DNA of 51,165 nucleotides, taken from Acidobacteriota bacterium. Lineage in GTDB: Bacteria; Acidobacteriota; Terriglobia; Bryobacterales; Bryobacteraceae. The notes below the pieces were generated by a model. It saw nothing but the letters and a program-made list of their open reading frames with translations. It did not search any database and was not told where the DNA came from. The translations under genes and the position numbers were made by a program. The stretch covers positions 6,116 to 57,280 of the forward strand of contig JAPKZA010000247.1 of assembly GCA_026394015.1 (NCBI GenBank), read 5' to 3'. Below, piece after piece: positions 16,220 to 24,690 of the stretch; within the stretch, counting starts at the first letter, position 1; each line of letters starts with the position of its first letter.

Positions 16220-18010
16220 ATGGGCTTGCGAACGGTATATTCCCTCCTTGAAGAGGCGGTGACGAAGTATGGGGACGAGGTGGCGTTGCACCAGCCGGTG
16301 CTTGTCGACAAGCAGCGGAGCTACCAGACCTGGACCTGGGGCGCCTATCGCGACGCGGTGCGCGAAATCGCTTGCGGGCTGCGCGCGATGGGGGTTCAGC
16401 CGGGCGATATTGTCGCCATCGGGAGCGAGACGCGGGCCGAGTTTTATTTGACGGATCTGGGCATCATGTCCAACGGCGCGATCGCCGCGGCGCTCTATGC
16501 GAATTCGCTGCCGGCGGACCAGGCGAAGGCGCTGCGGACGTGCGGGGCGAAGGTCGTTTTTGTGGAGGACCCGAAGTATTTGAAGGTGTTGCGCGGAGCG
16601 GGCGGCGACTTATCCGTGCAGTGGGTTTTGCTCACCGGCTTTGAAGAAGGGGTGATGACCCTGGCCGAGGTGATCGCCAGGGGCCGGGCGGCGATGAACG
16701 AGGACAACGACTATTTCGAACGCATTCGGGTGACGGTGAAGCCCGGGGATTGCGCGATTTTGTACCTCACCTCCGGGGCGACGGGCGATCCGAAGATGGT
16801 CGAGGTTTCCCATCACGCGCTCGTATCCAACGTCGACATGGGGCCGAAGGCGATTCCCATCGGTCCGCAGGACCGGACGTTGGCGTTTCTTCCTTCGGCG
16901 CACATTGCCCAGCGGATTGCGATTGAGTTGTTGCCGCTGCGATTGGGGGTGCCGGTGTGGTTCAGCGAGAGCCTGGGCCGCATGCCGCATGAGTTCAAGA
17001 GTGTGAAACCGACGTTTTTTCTGGCACCGCCGCGGGTTTGGGAGCGGGTGTATGCGACGGTCCGGACGGAGTTTCAGAAGTTCACGGGCATCAAAAAGAC
17101 GCTGGCGTATACGGCATTGGGCATGGGCTCGGAAGCCGCGAAGTTTCGGCAACGGGGGAAGTCTGTCCCGTTGCGCTTGTCGCTGCCGCTGATGCTGTTT
17201 GACAAGCTGGTGTTTGCGAAGATTCGGGAGCGGTTTGGCGGGGAATTGAAATTCCCGATTTCCGGCGCCGCGCCGCTGAGCAAGGACCTTGGACAGTTTT
17301 ATGACGTCATCGGGATGCCGTTGATTGAAGGTTTTGGTTTAACCGAAGGGGGCATCAATTGCTTGAACCCAACGGACAAGCCGCGGTTGGGGACGATCGG
17401 CAAGCCGCTCGAAGGGGTGAAGATGAAGATCGCCGACGACGGCGAACTGCTGATCTTTTCGCCGACCAACGCGACGGGCTACTTCAAAGACCCGGTGGCT
17501 TCGGCGGAGGTGTTCCGCGACGGATGGCTGCATACGGGCGACCTGGGCAGCATTTCCGACGATGGGTTTGTTTCCATCGTCGGCCGCAAGAAGGAGATGA
17601 TTGTCTCCTCGAACGGGAAGAAGATTTACCCGTCGCGGGTGGAGGCGCTGTTCAAAACCGAGCCGCTGATCAGCCAGATGGTGCTGGCCGGGGAGCAGCA
17701 GCCCTACGTGACGGCTCTCTTCACGCTGAACCCGACAGCGGCCGAGTTGATCGAGGGGATGAAGGGAAAGTCGATGGCTGAGCTAGCCGAAGCCCCGGCC
17801 GTGAATAAGGAAGTCAAGAAGGCGGTGGAGCGGGCGAATAAGGAACTCGCCGGATACGAGGCGATTAAGAAATTCCGGATTTTGCCGCAGGACTTTTCGA
17901 TTGACGGCGGGGAGTTAACGCCGACGATGAAGGTGCGAACGAAGAAGGTGCTCGAAAAGTACAAGGACGTGATTACGGCTCTGTACGGCTCAAAAGACGA
18001 TCTCCTGTAG
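16220..18010 (+). CDS. Long-chain acyl-CoA synthetase (AMP-binding)
   Basis: This 596-residue ATP-dependent acyl-CoA ligase activates fatty acids for degradation or lipid synthesis. The P-loop-like motif YLTSGATGDPKMVEVSH (about 188-205), the GFGLTEGG motif (about 374-381), HTGDLGSISDDGFVSIVGR (about 440-458) and the K-x-x-x-SxGKKIYP segment are present. In the P-loop the usual GTTGxPK reads GATGDPK. A TTG at 16202 is in frame, but the ATG at 16220 fits the -10 box and family alignment better. The 3' end overlaps the convergent tsaE by 38 bases. Confidence 0.9.
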   Translation: MGLRTVYSLLEEAVTKYGDEVALHQPVLVDKQRSYQTWTWGAYRDAVREIACGLRAMGVQPGDIVAIGSETRAEFYLTDLGIMSNGAIAAALYANSLPADQAKALRTCGAKVVFVEDPKYLKVLRGAGGDLSVQWVLLTGFEEGVMTLAEVIARGRAAMNEDNDYFERIRVTVKPGDCAILYLTSGATGDPKMVEVSHHALVSNVDMGPKAIPIGPQDRTLAFLPSAHIAQRIAIELLPLRLGVPVWFSESLGRMPHEFKSVKPTFFLAPPRVWERVYATVRTEFQKFTGIKKTLAYTALGMGSEAAKFRQRGKSVPLRLSLPLMLFDKLVFAKIRERFGGELKFPISGAAPLSKDLGQFYDVIGMPLIEGFGLTEGGINCLNPTDKPRLGTIGKPLEGVKMKIADDGELLIFSPTNATGYFKDPVASAEVFRDGWLHTGDLGSISDDGFVSIVGRKKEMIVSSNGKKIYPSRVEALFKTEPLISQMVLAGEQQPYVTALFTLNPTAAELIEGMKGKSMAELAEAPAVNKEVKKAVERANKELAGYEAIKKFRILPQDFSIDGGELTPTMKVRTKKVLEKYKDVITALYGSKDDLL

Positions 18011-18425
18011 CGGTGATTTCGCGGTGGTCGCCTTCGCCATGGGTGATGGTGATCACGATGCGATCAGGGGGGAGAAACCGGGCAAATTTCTCTCCCCACT
18101 CGATGAGCACGAGGGCGTTGGTTTCGAAGATGTCTTCAAGGCCGAGGGTATAAAACTGCCTGGGTTCGTCGAGGCGGTAGAGATCGATGTGATAGATCCG
18201 GACGGGTTCGCCGTATTCGTGGATCAGGGTGAACGTGGGGCTGGAAACTTCGGCCGAAGGGGCAACGCCCAGGGCTTCGACGAGGGCGGCGACGAGCGTC
18301 GTTTTGCCGGCGCCGAGGTTGCCCGTCAGTTGCACGACGCCGCGGGACGGGAGCAGGGCGGCGAGTTCGCGAGCGACTTCGAGGGTCGCTTCCAGGTTGG
18401 CGGGAGACCAGGCGTAATCAGGCAC
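17973..18425 (-). CDS. tsaE: tRNA threonylcarbamoyladenosine biosynthesis ATPase TsaE
   Basis: This 150-residue P-loop ATPase works with TsaB, TsaC/TsaC2 and TsaD to make t6A37 in ANN-decoding tRNAs. It has GNLGAGKTTLV (Walker A), SSPTFTLIHEY, IYHIDLYRLD and LVLIEWGEKF. The frame is open further upstream, but those residues are out-of-family Pro/Ser-rich. A GTG at 18425 (VPDYAWSPANLE) gives the normal family length and overlaps the nnr stop by eight bases. It is the last gene of the six-gene minus-strand operon. Confidence 0.93.
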   Translation of the reverse strand: MPDYAWSPANLEATLEVARELAALLPSRGVVQLTGNLGAGKTTLVAALVEALGVAPSAEVSSPTFTLIHEYGEPVRIYHIDLYRLDEPRQFYTLGLEDIFETNALVLIEWGEKFARFLPPDRIVITITHGEGDHREITATGDRLLSRTEP

Positions 18426-19827
18426 TGCGGCGGATGGCCTCCGGAAGAAAGCGAAGCAGGTCGGTGGCGATGACGCAGGATTCGGTGAGTTCGGCGCCGG
18501 CGAGTTCTCCGCAGAGTCCGTGCAGGTAGACGGCGGCGAGGGTGGCGGTCCATTCGTCCGCACGGGCGAGCAAGGCGGCCACTAGGCCAGTGAGGACGTC
18601 GCCGGAGCCAGCGGTGGCCATGGCGGGGCTGCCGGTGGGGTTGATGGCGGCGCGGCCGTCGGGGTGGGCGATGACGGTACGATGGCCCTTCAGCACGACG
18701 ATGACGCCGTGGGCGGCGGCGAACTGCTGGGCATCGGCGAGGCGGTCCTTGACCGGGCGTCCGAGGAGGCGGGCCATCTCGCCCGGGTGCGGCGTGAAGA
18801 CGCGAGGTGCGGCAAACCCTTCCGGCACCGCGCCGGCGAGCGCGTTCAGGCCATCCGCGTCGACGACCATGGGGCGGGGGCACTCCGTGACAAAAGAGCG
18901 AATGCGATGGTCAGTCCCAAGGCCGGGTCCGATAGCGATGCTGTCGCCGGGAAGGGCGTTCCAGTTGCCGCTAAGCGGGGCGGTCATCAGTTCGGGCGAG
19001 GGCAGGGAAGCGGCGCTGGTGGCGACGGTGACGAGGCCGGCGCCCATGCGGAGGGCCGCCAAGCCGGTCATCGCGATCGCGCCGGATTTGCCGACCGCGC
19101 CGCCGATGGCGAGGACGCGGCCGAAGCTACCTTTGTGGCCTTCGGCCGGCCGGGGAGCGAGCAGGTATCGCCAAAGGCTGGGTTCGTTTTCGCTCAGGCA
19201 AATTTCATCGAGCATCGCGGCGGGGGTGCCGATGGGGCTCACCGTGATTTTCCCGAGTCCCTGCCCCAGCAGGTGGGCGCGCTTGGGCGCCGTGAAGGTC
19301 ACCGAGTAGTCAGCGCGGACGACGGCTCCGGCAGCCGCTCCCGTGTCGGCGCTCATGCCGGAGGGCAGATCGACGGCGACGACCTTGGCAAGCGGAAAGC
19401 CCGAGTTGATTTCGGTAATGGCGGCGGCATACGGCTCGCGGGCGGGGCCGGTGAGGCCGGTGCCAAGGAGAGCGTCAATGACAATGGTGGCGGTGCGCGC
19501 GTGGGGCGGAATCGTCGTATGGATCGCCGAGAAGCCGCTGGCGCGGAGCAGGGCAAGTTGGGCGTGGGCGTCGCCCGGTAAGATGACGTCGAGCGCCAGC
19601 GGAGTGAAGCGGGTCCAGAGGATACGGGCGATGGCGAGGCCGTCGCCGCCGTTGTTGCCTTTGCCGGCGAAGACGACAATCCGTTGCAAGGAGAGGGAAG
19701 GGAAGACCCGTTCGAGAAGTTCGACGACGCGGTGGGCGGCGTTTTCCATCAGCACCAGTTCCGGCAAACCGGCCTCAATGGTGAGTGCGTCGATCTCTCG
19801 CATTTCGGAGGCGGTAAGGATCTTCAC
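18418..19827 (-). CDS. nnr: Bifunctional NAD(P)H-hydrate epimerase / ADP-dependent dehydratase
   Basis: This 469-residue metabolite-repair enzyme fuses an epimerase (YjeF_N, about 1-205) with a dehydratase (carbohydrate-kinase fold, about 215-465). It restores damaged hydrated NAD(P)H. Visible motifs are MKILTASEMREIDA, VVFAGKGNNGGDGL, VVAVDLPSGMSADTG, GSFGRVLAIGGA, AIGPGLGTD, VVDADGLNAL, TPHPGEMARLLG and GSGDVLTGLVAALLA. The start overlaps the K+ channel stop by ATGA; the stop overlaps tsaE. The nnr-tsaE pair is a common bacterial neighbourhood. Confidence 0.94.
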   Translation of the reverse strand: MKILTASEMREIDALTIEAGLPELVLMENAAHRVVELLERVFPSLSLQRIVVFAGKGNNGGDGLAIARILWTRFTPLALDVILPGDAHAQLALLRASGFSAIHTTIPPHARTATIVIDALLGTGLTGPAREPYAAAITEINSGFPLAKVVAVDLPSGMSADTGAAAGAVVRADYSVTFTAPKRAHLLGQGLGKITVSPIGTPAAMLDEICLSENEPSLWRYLLAPRPAEGHKGSFGRVLAIGGAVGKSGAIAMTGLAALRMGAGLVTVATSAASLPSPELMTAPLSGNWNALPGDSIAIGPGLGTDHRIRSFVTECPRPMVVDADGLNALAGAVPEGFAAPRVFTPHPGEMARLLGRPVKDRLADAQQFAAAHGVIVVLKGHRTVIAHPDGRAAINPTGSPAMATAGSGDVLTGLVAALLARADEWTATLAAVYLHGLCGELAGAELTESCVIATDLLRFLPEAIRRSA

Positions 19828-20858
19828 GAGGGGTCGCTCCCGAGCATCGTTTCCAGGCGGCGCAGTTGGGCCGGCGGGCCGAGGACAATCAGAAAATCGC
19901 CGGCGTTCATTTCGCAGTCGGCCGGGGGATTGAAGATCATTTCTCCGTCCGCGCGCCGGATGGCCAAAACGATGACGCCGAGTTCGCGCAGCAGCGGCGC
20001 CTGGCGAAGCGACTTCGATACGAACTCGCTTTGGGAATTCACTTGGATCTGCTCGATCCGAACATCGAGGCCCATCGTGTTCCCGGTGGTGAAGTCGATG
20101 AACTCATTGACGTGCGGGCGGAGCAGGCTTTGGGAGAGGCGATGGCCGGTCATCGAATACGGCGCGAAGACGACATCAGCGCCCGCACGCTTCAACTTCG
20201 GCGCGGAGTCGTCCTCACTGACGCGAGTGGCGATTTTGAGATTGGGGTTCAGGGTCTTGGCGGTAAGAACGAGGTAGAGGTTATCGGCGTCGGTGGCCAG
20301 GGCGGCGATGAGTCCGGCGGCGCGAGCGATTCCGAGATCGCGCAGCGCTTCGTCCCGCGTGCAATCGGCGACGACGGCGACATAGCCGAGGCGCATCGCC
20401 TTTTCCACCTCATCTTCGCTCCGGTCGACGATCAGAAACGAGGCGGCCGAGACGTCGAGCTCTTCGGCGGCCGAGCGACCGACGCGGCCGAAGCCGCAAA
20501 TGATGTAGTGATTCTCAAATTTATCGATCATGCGATGAATCCGTCTCTTTTGGAAATAGCCGCTCAGTTCCAGTTCGACGACGCTTTGGGTCAAAGCGCC
20601 CAGCGTAACCAGCATCGTGGAAACACCAACAATGATGTAAACAATATTCCACGTTCGGGCCATCTTGGACATCGGCAGGAGTTCGCCATAGCCGATCGTG
20701 GTGATGGTGGTCAGCGACATGTAGAAGGCTTCAAACGGCGGGTAGTCGGCGAAGGTCATATAACCGAACACACCGAACACCAGGACCCCGGTGATCGTGA
20801 GCCCCATCCAAACCACCCTCTGAATGAAGCGGTCCAAATGAGACTGCGCCCGGGTCAT
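19824..20858 (-). CDS. Two-TM potassium channel with RCK (TrkA-N/TrkA-C) domains
   Basis: This 344-residue ligand-gated K+ channel has TM1 (about 14-36), a pore helix and filter TTITTIGYGE (54-59; Glu in place of the usual Asp) and TM2 (about 70-95). A cytosolic TrkA-N domain follows (YIICGFGRVGRSAAEEL, about 118; Rossmann NAD-type fold) and a TrkA-C domain ends the chain. The frame is open for 20 more codons upstream, but the ATG at 20858 is preferred because it overlaps the phosphatase stop by ATGA, as at the other junctions of this operon. It probably sets K+ conductance under control of a bound nucleotide. Confidence 0.9.
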   Translation of the reverse strand: MTRAQSHLDRFIQRVVWMGLTITGVLVFGVFGYMTFADYPPFEAFYMSLTTITTIGYGELLPMSKMARTWNIVYIIVGVSTMLVTLGALTQSVVELELSGYFQKRRIHRMIDKFENHYIICGFGRVGRSAAEELDVSAASFLIVDRSEDEVEKAMRLGYVAVVADCTRDEALRDLGIARAAGLIAALATDADNLYLVLTAKTLNPNLKIATRVSEDDSAPKLKRAGADVVFAPYSMTGHRLSQSLLRPHVNEFIDFTTGNTMGLDVRIEQIQVNSQSEFVSKSLRQAPLLRELGVIVLAIRRADGEMIFNPPADCEMNAGDFLIVLGPPAQLRRLETMLGSDPS

Positions 20859-22861
20859 GCCACCCGCCGGACGAGAAGTATCGTCATGTCGTCGTTCGAA
20901 TCGGGCGCGTGAATCCACTGTTCCACCGTCCGGAACACTTCGGCGATGATGGCTTCGTTGGATTGGTCGATCACCCGTTGAATGGTTTCAATCAGACGAT
21001 CTTCGCCAAACATCTCCTCATACTCGTTTTCGGGTTCGGTGATGCCGTCGGTGTAGAGAACGAGCAGATCGTCCTTTTCGAGTTGGACCGAAGATTCATC
21101 GTAGACCGCTAACGCAAAGGCTCCGACGACCATGCCATTGACGTCGAGCCGCTGCACTTCACCGCGGCGGAACAGCAGCGGTTGCAGATGGCCGGCGTTG
21201 GTCGAGGTGAGCACGCCGGTGTTTTCGTCGTAAACGCCAAAGTAAAACGTCGCATATTTCTCGGCGGTAGTGTGAGCGTGGAGGTGTTTGTTCAGCTGAC
21301 TGACGACCAGGGAGGTCGAGCAGGCGTGGCCGATCTCTTGCGTGTGGCGGATCTGCGCGCGCAGGGCCGATTGGACATTGGCCATCAACAGGGCCGCGGA
21401 GATACCTTTGCCGGCGACGTCGCCGAGGGCGATGGCGATGCGTTGCGGATGGATGCGCTGGTAGTCGTAGTAGTCGCCCGAGACGGCACGGGCGGGGTTG
21501 AGCTTGGCGGTAAGAACGAGCGACTCCGAGGGGGGCACCGTGCGCGGATAAAGCTGTTCCTGAACTTCCCGGGCGATGGCGAGATCGGCTTGCAGCCGTT
21601 CGTTGTCCTTGGCGACGACGAGTAGCTTTTCGAGGTTCGTCGTCATCGTGTTGAAGGAGCCGGACAGTTCGGCCAACTGGTCGGTGCCCTTCACGGGAAT
21701 GCGGGTCGAGAAGTCGGCGGCTTGCACGCGCAGGGTCGCTTCGTACAGGTGATGGACGGCACCAGTAATGGTGCGGGTGATGGAGATGCCGATGACGAGC
21801 GCGACAAACTCGAAGAACAGGAACAGCAGAGCGATCGCATAGAAGGCCGACAGAAGCAGCGGTTGGTCCCAATCGGCCTTCTGCGAGAAGATGACCCGAT
21901 ACACCTGCGCGATCCGGGTATGCACGCCCAGCAGGACACGGCGCTCCTGGCCGGGATTGGCCCAATCATGGACCGGCAGCGTCGTTCCCCAAAGCACTTG
22001 CAGATCGAAGAAATTGGTGGGAGCGGGGACGCCGCGCATGGAAAGCAAATCAAGCGCTGGCTCGCTCGCACTCGCGCCGGCATCGTGGAGCCGCATCCGG
22101 GTGGATTTGTCCGCTTCGTCGGGGGAGAGGTCGACCAGGGTGATCTCGCCGAGGTTGCGGACTAAGCCGGTAAGGAACCGCTTGGTCAGCGGAGTGATCA
22201 CCGTCACCGAACCCTTCTCGTTGTGGTGATGCGCCCATCCATAAAGCATGTCGTCCTTGACGAGGACGCCCGATTGGTCAGCTTCGGCTTTGGGCGGAGG
22301 CGTTAATGTGGAATCGGCGGGAAACCGCATGTCGGGCTCGCCGGGTCGGGTGTATAAGTACTGCACCCCGGGAAACCGGGACGAGAGAAAGACGATGAGA
22401 CGGGTGGCGGGCTCGCGAGTGCCAGCGGCGTCGCCCCGCAGGACGGCGGCGGAGGAATCGTTGAGGACTTCGATGTTGCGACTGAACTCGGCGGCCACCA
22501 GATACGCCGCCGTTTGTCCGGCGAGGATCCAGGCCCCAATCCAGGCGAGCGAAAACAGCAGCATCACCGGGACGACGGCTATAAAGACGTAACTAAACAA
22601 GAGTCGATTGCGGAGACGCCAGACCGAGTACTTCACGAGCCGACGAATGGCGCGGGCCGCCACGATGATCCCGGTGACCAGCAATACCAAAAGCAGCACC
22701 GGACGAAACATCGAATCCGGGGCATAAAAGGTGACCGCGGTCCAGCCGAGGGCGGCCAACAAAGCCGTTATCTCCAGCAGGCCGAACGGCATGGCCGCTG
22801 GGTGCGCCGGGCGTTCGGCGGAAATTCGTGGCGGGTTCTTGGGGGTGGGCGATTCGCTCAC
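20855..22861 (-). CDS. Membrane-bound RsbU/SpoIIE-type PP2C phosphatase with HAMP domain
   Basis: This 668-residue signalling protein has two N-terminal transmembrane segments around 27-50 and 75-110, a periplasmic sensor region (about 115-310) and a further TM at about 325-350. A HAMP domain comes next (about 350-405, HLYEATLRVQAADFSTRIPV), then a short coiled segment and a C-terminal SpoIIE phosphatase (about 430-668). Metal motifs are intact: AVSGDYYDY, GDVAGKGISAALLM and YTDGITEPEN. Such proteins dephosphorylate anti-anti-sigma factors in partner-switching modules; no such partner is in this window. It is translationally coupled to the K+ channel downstream and the LOG protein upstream. 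Confidence 0.9.
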   Translation of the reverse strand: MSESPTPKNPPRISAERPAHPAAMPFGLLEITALLAALGWTAVTFYAPDSMFRPVLLLVLLVTGIIVAARAIRRLVKYSVWRLRNRLLFSYVFIAVVPVMLLFSLAWIGAWILAGQTAAYLVAAEFSRNIEVLNDSSAAVLRGDAAGTREPATRLIVFLSSRFPGVQYLYTRPGEPDMRFPADSTLTPPPKAEADQSGVLVKDDMLYGWAHHHNEKGSVTVITPLTKRFLTGLVRNLGEITLVDLSPDEADKSTRMRLHDAGASASEPALDLLSMRGVPAPTNFFDLQVLWGTTLPVHDWANPGQERRVLLGVHTRIAQVYRVIFSQKADWDQPLLLSAFYAIALLFLFFEFVALVIGISITRTITGAVHHLYEATLRVQAADFSTRIPVKGTDQLAELSGSFNTMTTNLEKLLVVAKDNERLQADLAIAREVQEQLYPRTVPPSESLVLTAKLNPARAVSGDYYDYQRIHPQRIAIALGDVAGKGISAALLMANVQSALRAQIRHTQEIGHACSTSLVVSQLNKHLHAHTTAEKYATFYFGVYDENTGVLTSTNAGHLQPLLFRRGEVQRLDVNGMVVGAFALAVYDESSVQLEKDDLLVLYTDGITEPENEYEEMFGEDRLIETIQRVIDQSNEAIIAEVFRTVEQWIHAPDSNDDMTILLVRRVA

Positions 22862-23634
22862 GAGTTTTGCGTATGGGCAATGCCCGGCGTCATCTCGAAC
22901 TCTTCTTCGGGCGTCAGGTAAAGGCGGGTGAGTCCGTTGCGAAGGATGTTAAAGGCCGTGTCGACGTCATCGGCGAACTGGAAAATGTGGAGGTCCTCGG
23001 GCGAGATCAACCCATGTTTCGCGAGCGCGTCAAAGTTGAAAACCTCCTTCCAGAAGCTGGTTCCGTACAGGAGCACGACGATCGGCTTGTGCAGCTTTTT
23101 GGTCTGGACAAGCGTGAGGATTTCAAAGAGCTCGTCCATCGTGCCGAAGCCGCCCGGAAAGGCGACCAGCGCCTTGGCCAGATAGGCGAACCAAAACTTG
23201 CGCATGAAAAAGTAGCCGAACTCCATGCTGAGGCCGGGGGTGATGTACGGGTTGGGCGCCTGCTCAAACGGCAGCGCGATGTTCAAGCCCACCGAGATTC
23301 CACCGGCGTCGAAAGCACCGCGGTTGGCTGCCTCCATGATGCCCGGCCCGCCACCGGTGGCGACCACGAAGCGCTGGGCCGACGAAGGCAGCGCGTCGCT
23401 CCACAGGGTAATACGCCTGGCGAGTTCGCGACATTCGGCGTAGTAACGGGAGAGGGGACCCTCCTCGTTGATCCGCGCGGACCCGAACATCGCGATCGTA
23501 TCCCGCACCTTCTCCCGCCGGAACTGGCGCAAAGGGCCGAGGTATTCCGACAGCATGCGGACACTACGCGCTTCCGGAGACTGCAGAAAGTCGTCGTCTT
23601 GATAGGCCAGAGGCGGCTTAATTGGCGGGTTCAT
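22858..23634 (-). CDS. LOG-family (TIGR00730) Rossmann protein
   Basis: This 258-residue protein has the family signatures GGGPGIMEAANRGAFDAGG (about 95-113) and PGGFGTMDELFEILTLVQ (about 165-182). LOG-like enzymes are cytokinin riboside 5'-monophosphate phosphoribohydrolases or general nucleotide phosphoribohydrolases; here the substrate is unknown. The frame extends 53 codons upstream inside lpxD, but those residues are basic and out of family; the ATG at 23634 overlaps the lpxD stop by 17 bases and fits the usual length. The 3' end overlaps the phosphatase gene by ATGA. Confidence 0.9.
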   Translation of the reverse strand: MNPPIKPPLAYQDDDFLQSPEARSVRMLSEYLGPLRQFRREKVRDTIAMFGSARINEEGPLSRYYAECRELARRITLWSDALPSSAQRFVVATGGGPGIMEAANRGAFDAGGISVGLNIALPFEQAPNPYITPGLSMEFGYFFMRKFWFAYLAKALVAFPGGFGTMDELFEILTLVQTKKLHKPIVVLLYGTSFWKEVFNFDALAKHGLISPEDLHIFQFADDVDTAFNILRNGLTRLYLTPEEEFEMTPGIAHTQNS

Positions 23635-24670
23635 TTTCACCTTGCGATTTGTTCTCGAGGGCGGCGAGACGCTTCTCCAATTCTCGCATCGTCCGGACAA
23701 GTTCCGGCAGCTTGGGGAAAGCGGTGACGGCACGGAGCCACGTTCGATTATCGAACGCCGGCGAACCGGAAACCAGCGTACCGGCCGGGACATCGTGGCC
23801 GATCCCGCTCTGGGCGTAGGCGATGGCGTTGTCGTGGATCGTCAAATGGCCCGAAACCCCGACTTGCCCGGCAAGCAACACGCTCTTGCCGAGAATCGTG
23901 CTGCCCGCCAGGCCGACTTGGGAGCAGATGATGTTGTCTTCCCCGACGACGCTGGCGTGACCGATCTGGACGAGATTATCGATCTTGGCCCCCCGCTTGA
24001 TGCGCGTCTCACCGACGGTCGCGCGGTCAATGGCGGTCAGCGCTTGAATCTCCACATCGTCTTCGATCACCACGATGCCGCTTTGCACGATCTTGTATTG
24101 CGTGCCCGTCGCCGTCTTCGCAAAACCGAAGCCGTCGCCGCCGATGACGGTGCCGTTTTGCAAAATCACGCGATCGCCGATGCGGCAGAATTCGCGGACC
24201 GTGACGTGCGAATGAGCCAGGAAATCGTCACCGATCACCGCACCTTCGTAGATCGAAACGTGCGGATGCACCACAGCATTACGGCCGATCGTGACCTGGG
24301 CACCCACCGCGACGAACGGGCCAATGGAGGCTCCCTCCCCAATGATGGCCGTGGGATGGATACAAGCCAAGGGATGAATGCCGGCATCGGGCCGGGGCGG
24401 TTGATAGAACAACTCCAGCGCACGGCCGAAGTCATGATAAGGGTTCTTGCTGACGAGCGTCGCGATCCCTTCAATTGGCACCGAGGCGAGGATGGCCGAG
24501 GCCTGGGACGCCTTGACCTTGGGCGCATACTTGGGGTTGGCGAGGAAGGTCAACTGGCCCGCGACGGCTTGCTCCATGCCGCGGACGCCGGAGATCGACA
24601 GCGCTCCATCGCCGTGGAGGACACAGCCAAGCTGGCGGGCCAGTTCGCTTAAGGGGATCGAAAGAGTCAT
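23618..24670 (-). CDS. lpxD: UDP-3-O-acylglucosamine N-acyltransferase
   Basis: This 350-residue lipid A enzyme has an N-terminal substrate-binding domain (about 1-100). A left-handed parallel beta-helix of hexapeptide repeats follows (about 105-300; IGPFVAVGAQVTIG, IGDRVILQNGTVIGGDGFG), then a C-terminal helix (about 310-345). The catalytic His is in VQIGHASVVG. It adds the 3-hydroxyacyl chain to UDP-3-O-acylglucosamine in the cytoplasm, which shows the organism makes a lipid A outer leaflet. It is the first gene of the minus-strand operon and is not next to fabZ/lpxA, its usual partners. Its ATG lies only 20 bases from the divergent barrel gene. Confidence 0.94.
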   Translation of the reverse strand: MTLSIPLSELARQLGCVLHGDGALSISGVRGMEQAVAGQLTFLANPKYAPKVKASQASAILASVPIEGIATLVSKNPYHDFGRALELFYQPPRPDAGIHPLACIHPTAIIGEGASIGPFVAVGAQVTIGRNAVVHPHVSIYEGAVIGDDFLAHSHVTVREFCRIGDRVILQNGTVIGGDGFGFAKTATGTQYKIVQSGIVVIEDDVEIQALTAIDRATVGETRIKRGAKIDNLVQIGHASVVGEDNIICSQVGLAGSTILGKSVLLAGQVGVSGHLTIHDNAIAYAQSGIGHDVPAGTLVSGSPAFDNRTWLRAVTAFPKLPELVRTMRELEKRLAALENKSQGENEPAN

Positions 24671-24678
24671 AGGGGAAG

Positions 24679-24684
24679 TACACT
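24679..24684 (+). promoter_or_regulatory. -10-like hexamer before the barrel gene
   Basis: TACACT ends six bases before the ATG at 24691, within the 20-base gap between divergent lpxD and the barrel gene. No Shine-Dalgarno is visible. The -35 region, if used, would lie inside lpxD. Confidence 0.35.
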
Positions 24685-24690
24685 GTTATT

